DNA from: Myxococcus qinghaiensis
GTDB lineage: Bacteria; Myxococcota; Myxococcia; Myxococcales; Myxococcaceae
NCBI RefSeq assembly: GCF_024198215.1
Contig: NZ_JAKCFA010000023.1
Location: forward strand, 1-64,000
Length of the DNA: 64,000 nt
Reading direction: 5' to 3'
Of this stretch, positions 36,961-44,800 are shown piece after piece. Numbering within the stretch: position 1 is the stretch's first letter; each line of letters begins with the position of its first letter. The notes beneath the pieces are model-generated. The model was not told where the DNA came from. It saw nothing but the letters and a program-made list of their open reading frames with translations, and did no database searches. Made by a program: the position numbers and the translations under genes.

Positions 36961-37428
36961 TCAGGCTTCGTCGTCGGGGAGAAGCCTCCGGAGAAGCTCG
37001 TCGTCAGGACCGAGTGGACGCCATCCCGCGGGAGGTGGATTGGCGAGCAGTGCATCACCTGCCCGATCAACCCGCTCCTTGTGTGTTTCTGGGGCGTAGG
37101 CAAACCAGGTCCCGAGCGCCAGGGCGACCTCTCCACGGCTTACGTCGTCCAGCACGCCCGGCCAGCCACCTGGGAACCTCTCGGCGAATTCGCGCACGAG
37201 GACGTCACGAACCAAGCGAGTGACCTGCTTGTGCTTCTCCGCCTCGTACAGCAAGCCGCTTAGAATCTGCACGGCAGCAACGTCGCTGCCAAGCTCGTCG
37301 GCCAAGACGTACAGCGGAACGGCAGGGCGCGCTTCGGCAAAGGCGATGAGTGAGTCGAAGCCTCGTTCACGAGTCCTCTCGTACAGGCGTGCCTTGATGT
37401 TGCCCCGCCAGGCTTCTCCACCGTTCAT
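36961..37428 (-). CDS. Probable Sit-type immunity protein
   Basis: The 155-residue cytosolic-looking protein is acidic and helical (LYVLADELGSDVAAVQILSG, EAEKHKQVTRLVRDVLVREF). It has no signal peptide and no double CxxCG motif of the kind I associate with some SitI proteins. Its start overlaps the stop of the toxin gene by ATGA (37425-37428), the usual arrangement of toxin followed by immunity. The function is inferred from position. Confidence 0.65.
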   Translation of the reverse strand: MNGGEAWRGNIKARLYERTRERGFDSLIAFAEARPAVPLYVLADELGSDVAAVQILSGLLYEAEKHKQVTRLVRDVLVREFAERFPGGWPGVLDDVSRGEVALALGTWFAYAPETHKERVDRAGDALLANPPPAGWRPLGPDDELLRRLLPDDEA

Positions 37429-38942
37429 CGACCTCTCCCGGACGTGAAGTCCATCGGGATTCGATAGTCCCGCATACGCATCCCGACCTCCTTCAAGATC
37501 TCATTCCGCGTCAACATTCGGCCAGCCTTCATCTCGGCCTTGAACAGTATCTCCATGACCAGTCGGTTCCACTCGCCGGGCCACACGCGCCCCAGCTTCC
37601 AGTTGCCCCCGCCATGAATGGCCTCGTGGTGGGCCTGCTCCAGCCGGACGCAGAGCTGGTCGATGTCCATGTCGCCCTTGAAGCCGCGCTGCTCGAACCA
37701 CTCTCGGTGCTCTTTCGGTAGGACGTGGTGCTTCGGAGCGTCGGACATGCCCGCTCCTGCCTTGCCCGTCACCCGCATGCCCCGCACCTCGGGACTGTCC
37801 CCCAGCGCGTCACGAACGCCCTCGGGCAGGTCTTGATGAGCCTGAGCCATCATCACCTGACCCCCGTGGATGCGGACGGCCGCGCTGACGGCGGGGAGGG
37901 AGATGACGCCCGCCTGTACGAGCCTTCGCATCAGCTCCACCCACTCGGCGGAGACAACGATGCGCGAGCCCGCCATGACGCCCCCTGAACTCATCGCGAG
38001 GCCCACGCCGAGCGTCGCGGGTGCGGCCGGGGGCAGCCGTGGCAGCGACATCTTCAGTGAGGAAATCAGGGTGACCATCTCCAGCACCTGCATGGCCACC
38101 AGGACCTTGCCTCCATCCTCCATGGCCTCCCGTCCGTCCGACTGCACCGCGTTGAACTCCCGGGTCAATGTCTCCATCAGCTCGGGCATCGCGAGTGCCG
38201 CCGCCTCGACACGGTCCGGGTCCTGGGAGGCGAGGTCCGCCAACGGGGTCTCCACCAGACCCCGGACGCGGTTGAGGTCCACGAACTGCTTCTCGAAGCT
38301 GCAGATGAAGCACTCCCGGAGCAAGACGTCGGTGAGCTGGAGGAAATCCACCCGGGTGGCGAGCAGCAGTGTGCCGAACATCGCGGCCTGGAGCCGTGGC
38401 CCCGTCATGCGCAGGACGCCCAGCTCCATCTCCGGGTCCTCCACTTCCGATGCGGCCCTGGCCATCACCGTCGCGCTTCCGAGCGCGCCGCGAATCCACG
38501 TCACCTGCTTGGAGCCAAGGCGGTGAAAGCGCATGAACACCTCGCCGTTGATGGCCCGGCCATCGAAGCCGGGCCGACGCTTCTCAATCCTGGACAACGC
38601 GGACTCGACTCCCTCCAGCGAGCCCTTCATCTCGTCAATGGACTCAAGGACTGCTTGACGAGTCGGCGCGGCGCTCCGCGCTCCGCCTCTGCTATCTCCA
38701 GCCACGGAGCCAGGCCCAGCCCGCGTTGCGGCGCTTCGTGGCCCCCGATGCCGCCACAGCCGTTGTCCTGTTTCGGGTCCCGCGATGGCGTGCGGGCGTT
38801 CGTCGCTTGGCTCCTCTTCCCAGGCGAGGGACGAGGCTGCACGCGGAGCGTGGTTCAGCGTTCTGTCGCGCCCAGGCGCATGAGTCACCGAGGAGCACCC
38901 CGTGGCCAGCAGCACCACGGCCAGCAAGGCGTTGGCGCGCAT
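37425..38942 (-). CDS. SitA-like polymorphic toxin lipoprotein (DUF2380-type)
   Basis: The 505-residue protein starts MRANALLAVVLLATGCSS, a lipoprotein signal. Its C-terminal toxin module is at about 402-505, with KHHVLPKEH, AHHEAIHGGGNW and a WPGEWN motif, resembling DUF2380/HNH-like nuclease ends of Myxococcus SitA toxins. In the Sit system lipoprotein toxins pass to kin by outer-membrane exchange through TraA/TraB and kill recipients lacking the immunity protein. The start is fixed by the lipobox; a longer open frame runs back through an IS3 remnant that ends about 14 bp upstream. The overlapping downstream gene is the likely immunity gene. Confidence 0.8.
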   Translation of the reverse strand: MRANALLAVVLLATGCSSVTHAPGRDRTLNHAPRAASSLAWEEEPSDERPHAIAGPETGQRLWRHRGPRSAATRAGPGSVAGDSRGGARSAAPTRQAVLESIDEMKGSLEGVESALSRIEKRRPGFDGRAINGEVFMRFHRLGSKQVTWIRGALGSATVMARAASEVEDPEMELGVLRMTGPRLQAAMFGTLLLATRVDFLQLTDVLLRECFICSFEKQFVDLNRVRGLVETPLADLASQDPDRVEAAALAMPELMETLTREFNAVQSDGREAMEDGGKVLVAMQVLEMVTLISSLKMSLPRLPPAAPATLGVGLAMSSGGVMAGSRIVVSAEWVELMRRLVQAGVISLPAVSAAVRIHGGQVMMAQAHQDLPEGVRDALGDSPEVRGMRVTGKAGAGMSDAPKHHVLPKEHREWFEQRGFKGDMDIDQLCVRLEQAHHEAIHGGGNWKLGRVWPGEWNRLVMEILFKAEMKAGRMLTRNEILKEVGMRMRDYRIPMDFTSGRGR

Positions 38943-38956
38943 GGTCCACCGCCAGC

Positions 38957-39105
38957 TTGAGCGTGCTGAACCAGCTCTCCATGGCCGCGTTGTCGTAGCC
39001 GTTGCCGCATCGGCTGATGCTTCGGACGATGCCGTGCCTCGCCAGAACGTGCTGGTAGTCTTCACTGGCGTATGTGCTCCCCTGGTTCGTGCGGTGCCAA
39101 AGCCT
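38957..39105 (-). mobile_element. IS3-family transposase remnant
   Basis: About 50 codons read HRTNQGSTYASEDYQ, then LARHGIVRSISRCGNGYDN, then AAMESWFSTLK. This is the C-terminal end of an IS3-type OrfB integrase core, including the last acidic residue of the DDE triad (in AMES). Nothing of OrfA, the N-terminal OrfB or inverted ends was found, so it is a fragment. It ends about 14 bp before the SitA-like start codon and lies 73 bp from the 65-bp direct repeat. Confidence 0.85.
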
Positions 39106-39178
39106 ACCAGCCCGACGCCGCGCTGTACGGCGACGCCGGAAGGGCACACGAAGCGAAGGCGCGGCGGTGCGCCATGAC

Positions 39179-39243
39179 GCCCGTACCTCGACGCAATACC
39201 CCCTGAGGGGGATGGCCGGCCCCGGTGCCTTCGGGTGTCATCC
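39179..39243 (+). repeat. 65-bp direct repeat, left copy
   Basis: Matches 50026-50090 over 65 bases without gaps, with four substitutions. It contains the perfect hairpin CCCCC-TGA-GGGGG. It lies between the IS3 remnant and the first gene of the AAA+/pseudo-polymerase/SNF2 operon, so the two copies bracket that operon exactly. Confidence 0.93.
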
Positions 39244-39302
39244 GCGCGGGTGTGGGACGAGGGTGTCCACCTCGTGCCATGCTCGACCCTGGGAGGGGCG
39301 TC

Positions 39303-41798
39303 ATGAAGGTCATGGTTGGCGATACCGTGGTCATCAAGGAGAAGGCGGGGAATCCCATCGGTATCGTGACGCGGCGCAGCGGCGCCCTGCTCACGGTGCG
39401 GTTGCCTCTCCAGGGCAATTCCACGGAGCGCGTCTCCCGGGCGGACGTGGAGCCGCTGGCCCTGTGGCTGGCGGATGCTCGACGGCGGCAGGTGAAGTTC
39501 AGCAATACCTTGAGCCTGGTGGGCCAGTCCGCCTTGGCCGAACTGGTGGGAGCGTTTGGCTATTCAACGGACGTCAAGATGCAGCGCACCTCGCTGGAGA
39601 GCGTCGTGCGGCAGCTCGAGCGGGCGGGGCTGGACGTCAATCCCACCACGGGAAGTTGGGACCGCCACGCGCCCTTTGTCCTGTCATTGAAGAAGGCCCT
39701 CATCGACCCCTCGCTGGTCGAAGACGACGCATCGGAGCCGGAGCCCTCCCAGGGCTTTGCGCTGCCGCAGCCCTTCTGGCCCAGTGCATTGGGTTTGTCG
39801 CAGGACCGCGAGGTGGCGTTCCTGCGAGCGCTCACCGGTGCCGAGCCGCTCCTCGCGCTGCTGTATCTTCCGGAGCGTCGGGAGACTGCGGACTGGCTTC
39901 AGGCCACCTGGGAAGGGGTGATGGGCTGGGCCTATCGCTCCGCGCAGCGCTTCGTCTGGACGGGGCGTGGGGAGAACGGGGCCCCCGCGGTCGTCCGAGG
40001 TTCGTCCCACTTGCTGCATGGGTATCTCAAGCCCTCGCTGCTGGACTCGGAGGGGCCCAGGCTGCGCGATGCGCCCCATGCCCTCAACCTCATCGCGCTC
40101 CAGCGAGACAGGGAGGCGCCCGTCGATTTGTCGCGCCTGCTGGCCGCCTGGCCGGGACCAGTCTTCGAGTTCGATGCCACGGCGATTGCTGGGGGCGGCG
40201 TGCCCCTGTCCCAGTTGTTGTTGATGGTGGGAGGCAAGCCCGCGCTGGCGACAGAGGCGGTCGTATCAGAGCTGTCTCCATTGAAGCTGGTGTTGTGGAG
40301 TCGCGAGGCCAGTGCCCAGGGGGCGGCCCAGGCGATGAACTCGTGGGGAGATCTCCTCACGCGGACGCCGCTCTCCCGGTTCAAGGGCAGCAACGAGAGC
40401 AGCATGTCACTCTCCCTCAAGGCCCGGCTGGCGCAGTGGCTCCTGGTGAGGAATCCCCAGGCCTCGCTCCAATTCGAGCAGCACCGGACCGAGGTCCTGG
40501 ACGATGAAGGTGACGAGCAGGAGGTGATTCGCACGGACCTGCATGTGGAGGGGCAGGGGATGTTCGAGGTGGAGACGCTGGTGGGCAGCGGCCCGATGGA
40601 GTCCTTCTACCACCGGAAGATCTTCTCCCGTCGCAAGCCGGACGAGCCCTTCTCCCTGGTGGTTCCTGGCGAGGCGCTGCTGTGGGCCGGGCCCTTCCTG
40701 GCGGATATCGCCCACCATCTGGGCGAGGGAGGCGCGGTGCTGGTGCCCGTCGCGGGAGCCGCCTTCGCCTCGCTCGAGGCGCGCGCGCTGGTGGAGAACG
40801 CCTCGGAGGTGAAGGACCCGGAGGAGGAGGCCCGGCGTGATTCCCCGGTCGAGAAGTCGGAGCGCCGCGACGACACGTTGCCGCTGCTGGACGACGTGGC
40901 TGGCTATGCCTCCGTCAAGGAGCGGATCCGCCGCGATATCGTATGGCCGGAGCAGCGCGGGGCACTGCTGCGAAATGTCTCCCGGGCCTCGGGGATTCTC
41001 TTCTTCGGGCCCCCTGGCTGCGGCAAGTCGCTGCTCGCGCGTGCGATAGCGGGCGAGCTGGAGCAGGAGGTGCGGCTGCTCTCGCCTTCGGACCTGCGTG
41101 GCCCCTACCTCGGTTGGGGGCAGCGCATGATTCGCGAGCAGTTCGACTGGGTGGTGGAGCAGGAGAAGCGGATGCTCGTGCTCGACGAACTGGACGCGGT
41201 CGCTCGCTCCCGTCGCTCGGGCGACATGCACAGTGATGAGAAGGCGGACGTCAACGAGCTGCTGGTGCAGTTGGACCGGGCGGGCAGGTTGCGACGCATC
41301 ATCGTGGGCACGACGAACTTCCTGGGGGCCCTGGATGAAGCGGTCATCCGGAGCGGCCGTTTCGGGCGCTTCGTCCCCGTGCCTCCTCCGGACCTGGACG
41401 AGGCGGTGGAGATTGTCTCCCACTACCTGAAGCGGCTGGCGCGCGCGGAGACCGCGGCGGCGGACCGTGTCCCCAGCGCAGTGGAGCTGAAGGCCACCCT
41501 GTCTCCGCTGTTCGCCCGGAACCTGGTGGACCAGCGCTTCTTCTCGGGCTCGGACCTGGAGGCCGCGGTCACCGAGTCCTATCTGGGCTGCGCGCTGGGC
41601 AAGGCGCCGAGTCTGGAGCAGAGCCTGGGGCCGGTGCACCTGACCGTGGAGGCGCTCGCCGCCGCATTGGAAGGGGGCCCCCGGTCCGTCTCCGCGCGCT
41701 CCATCCAGCGGTTCCTCACGGAGACGCGACGCCACTGCGGAGCGGGCCTGGCGGATGCGCTGGCGCGAAGGTTCGAAGCCCAGGCGCGAGCGCCCTGA
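39303..41798 (+). CDS. AAA+ ATPase of pseudo-RNA-polymerase operon
   Basis: The 831-residue protein starts at the ATG preceded by GGGAGGGG. Residues 3-50 (GDTVVIKEKAGNPIGIVTRR, then a second strand group) look like a KOW/Tudor-type barrel similar to the start of RapA. The middle is unrecognised. A Cdc48/FtsH-type AAA+ domain occupies about 540-740: Walker A GPPGCGKS (Lys575), Walker B LVLDELDAVA (about 625-634), sensor GTTNF, and the arginine-finger region SGRFGRF near Arg686. It is most like remodelling or unfolding ATPases. First gene of a three-gene operon; its likely client is the next product. Confidence 0.85.
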   Translation: MKVMVGDTVVIKEKAGNPIGIVTRRSGALLTVRLPLQGNSTERVSRADVEPLALWLADARRRQVKFSNTLSLVGQSALAELVGAFGYSTDVKMQRTSLESVVRQLERAGLDVNPTTGSWDRHAPFVLSLKKALIDPSLVEDDASEPEPSQGFALPQPFWPSALGLSQDREVAFLRALTGAEPLLALLYLPERRETADWLQATWEGVMGWAYRSAQRFVWTGRGENGAPAVVRGSSHLLHGYLKPSLLDSEGPRLRDAPHALNLIALQRDREAPVDLSRLLAAWPGPVFEFDATAIAGGGVPLSQLLLMVGGKPALATEAVVSELSPLKLVLWSREASAQGAAQAMNSWGDLLTRTPLSRFKGSNESSMSLSLKARLAQWLLVRNPQASLQFEQHRTEVLDDEGDEQEVIRTDLHVEGQGMFEVETLVGSGPMESFYHRKIFSRRKPDEPFSLVVPGEALLWAGPFLADIAHHLGEGGAVLVPVAGAAFASLEARALVENASEVKDPEEEARRDSPVEKSERRDDTLPLLDDVAGYASVKERIRRDIVWPEQRGALLRNVSRASGILFFGPPGCGKSLLARAIAGELEQEVRLLSPSDLRGPYLGWGQRMIREQFDWVVEQEKRMLVLDELDAVARSRRSGDMHSDEKADVNELLVQLDRAGRLRRIIVGTTNFLGALDEAVIRSGRFGRFVPVPPPDLDEAVEIVSHYLKRLARAETAAADRVPSAVELKATLSPLFARNLVDQRFFSGSDLEAAVTESYLGCALGKAPSLEQSLGPVHLTVEALAAALEGGPRSVSARSIQRFLTETRRHCGAGLADALARRFEAQARAP

Positions 41799-41856
41799 AG
41801 GGCCCGCCTCGACTCCAGGCGAAGTGAGCGGTTCTCGGGGGCTTCAAGGGGGCTCA

Positions 41857-44800
41857 TTGTCGAACGAACAAGACATGTCCGCGTCATCCGTCGTGCGGCA
41901 ACTGCTCTCGACACTGGAGCAGTCGTCTCTCCGTGAGGAAGCACGCTCCTTGCGGCAACAGTTCGACCAACGAGGCTGGGCGGGGCTGGGTGCGCCGGAC
42001 ATCGCGCTGGTGGCGGCCCTGGTGGGGCGGCTGCAAACGTTTCCTCCCGCCGCGGTCGTCACTCCCGTGGCGCCGTTGCCCGTCGCTGTTCCCCCTGTCC
42101 GGGAAGAGCCGGCGCAACCCGAGGAGATGGGGTGGAGCCCCTGGGAGAACGGCTCGGCATGGATTGACGCCATTCCACGGGGGAGGGAGCTCCTGGCCCT
42201 GCTGGATGAACTCGCCCGGTGTGATGAGGCAGATGCAGCCGCGACCCTGTTGAGCCGCTTGTTCGTGGGGCATCTCCGATACGAAGCCCACGTCGTGGAT
42301 GAGACACCGCGGCTGGACTCCACGGTGGTCATCCGTCGACTCCGCACCGTCGCTCGCCATGGCGACTTCATGGTGTCCCTGGCGGAGCTCGTCTTTCCCT
42401 ACCCGCATGGCTCCATCTTCCAGCCCATCTTTCGCAGACACCCCTATGGACTCGTGGTGGCCATCGCACCCGGATGGAATGCCTGCCAGTTCGCCTATCG
42501 GGAGGAGAAGGATGGAGGGACCCTCGTTCCCAGAACGCGTCAGCTGGTGGGCCATGCGAGGGGCGGCGAGCTGCGTGACACCCTGTTGATATGGCTGCGC
42601 CGCATGAGCCTGCTCCGGCTGACAGGCGGGGAGGAGGTGGTGGAGCTGGTGCGACGCGTGGAGTCCGCGTTGGGGCCGGACCCCGTGGAGGTGTCACGCC
42701 AGTGGAACCCGGTGGCCCTCGCGCCCTCGCTGTCGACGCCTCCGGGTGTTACCTGGGACCGGCTCCTGGGCCATGAGCGGCGCGCGTTCCTGCAAGAAGA
42801 CCGGGGTGCGCCAGGTCAGCAACCCCGGCTCTGGTGGGGATTGGAGCGGGTCCTGCGCATGGCCCTTCCCTTCACCCTGGCCCACAAGCAGGCGAGGCTG
42901 TGCTACCGGGGCTATGACCTGGAGGCCCCCACCTCGCCGGAGGTCGCGAGCCGGAGTGGGAAGAGCTGGTTCCGGCGGCTCACCCTGAAGCTGGAGCTTG
43001 TCTTTGATGACGGGCGGGCCTTGCCCCTCTCCCTTCCTGCCGGAGTGCCGGAGGTGGATGACCGGGGACGGATGCTCCTGGATGGCCTCTGGTATCGGTG
43101 GGTCCCCAGGGTGCTCGGCAAGGGACTGCTGAGCGCTGGAGATGCGCGAGTCCAGGAGCCATCCTTCGACGAGGTATTCGAGGAAGAGGTCGAGGAGGAG
43201 TCGCCAATCCCAGAGCAGGGCGCGGCCCCGGAAGAGGAGGGACCCGAACCTGAACTGGAGTCACCCCTGGAGTTGCTGAAGGAAGAGGGGCTTGCCCCTT
43301 CCTCGCTCAGGGCCTCCCGGGACCCCATGGTCATCGGGTCGCTGGCGGGCGGAAGTCTCTGCGCGTTCCTCGAAAGCGCGACGTACCGGAAGCTGATGGG
43401 CATCAGCATGCGGCTGGCGTCCTATGAGAAAGACGCCCATGAGCTTCCCCGGAGCCTGCCGGCCCTCTTGCGTGGCACCGTGGGACGTGACGACCGACTG
43501 CTCCTGGTCAGCAAGGTCTTCCTCAAGGCGGTCCTGGAGCCCGCGCCGGGGATGACGACACCCGAGGAGCTGCTTCCCATCTTGCGGCACGCCGTCGCGA
43601 TGGACGCCGGCACCGCACCGGCGTGGGCCTGTCCCGACGTGTCCGCGGACCTGCGGCCGGGGGCGTGGGTCCCGGTCGAGGTGGCTCGCCTCACCCCGGG
43701 GGGAGACCTCTCGGTGCCTCTCCGGGATGCGGCGGGGGTGGTTCGGCTGGGAGTCTCGATGGAGTCGCTGCCTCAGGTGAATCCGCGAGCGGGGGGCACT
43801 GGAGGCCTGGGGGCGCGGGGCTGGATTGCGCAGGGGCTTTCCCACTTCGCCGCGCTGCCTGCGGGCCGGCTCCAGTCGGCCGCGCAGGTCGCGCTTCATG
43901 CACGTCCCCTCCCCGAGGGACTTCGCGTGGTCTCCGTCCACGGGCCCCGGTTGTGTGCCCGGTGGACGATGGAGGCTCCACCGCCACCCGAGCACAAGGC
44001 GGTCCGCGCTCGCGAATTCAGCGTCAGGATTCCCGGGTTGATGCAAAGCGAAGGGGTCGTCGCGCACCGCGTGCTGCTGTCGCGGGGGGCCTGTGTGAAG
44101 GCCGGAGATGCGTGGCTGGAGGCGGAGCGGTCGCTCTGGGCCCAGCTCGCGGGTACCCGACCGAGGACGACGAGCCTCCACGAAATGAACATGTGGAGCC
44201 TCGCCGCGAATGTCTTCACGTTCACGCCGAAGAAGCCCACGAAGGATGAGGCGGAGGAGGAGACCATCCTCCCGCTCCCCTCGCTGAAGCTTCCCAAGGC
44301 CGTGGAACGCTGGTTCGTTCCGCCCGGTGTCCACGGACAGGTCCTCGACATCCATGAGGAGTTGGAGCGGGACAAGTCGGGCGAAGGGCTCGCGTGGCGA
44401 ATCACGCTCGTCGTGGGCACCGAGGCGCCTTCCTTTCCCTGGAGCCATCTGGTCCTGCCAGATGGGCGGGTGCTTCCCTTCCAGGAAGGCTTGAGGCGGG
44501 AGGATGCTCCCTATCGGGAGGATGGCGCGCCCGCGCAGTTGGTCATCGAGGACCCGACCCTCGCGGCCATTTCTCCCTCGGACGTGTGGTTCGATGGGGT
44601 GACGGGCGAACTGCTGGAGCGGGCCACCGCCCACGTGGGCACCTGTTTCGTGCTCCCCGCGACGCGCGACGTGCTCGTCGGACCCGACCTCCAGCTCCGG
44701 TTTCGCGCCCGCGATGGAGAGGGCATTCCCGCGAGCGCTGAAGCGCCAGCGTTGTCCGCCATGGAGCGTCTGTGGTGGACGGCGGCTCGTCCCGAGGACT

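Noticed and set aside
38692-39147. 151-codon minus-strand ORF as an intact transposase gene
   Set aside because: Only about 50 codons match IS3 OrfB; the rest is a shadow of the SitA-like gene.
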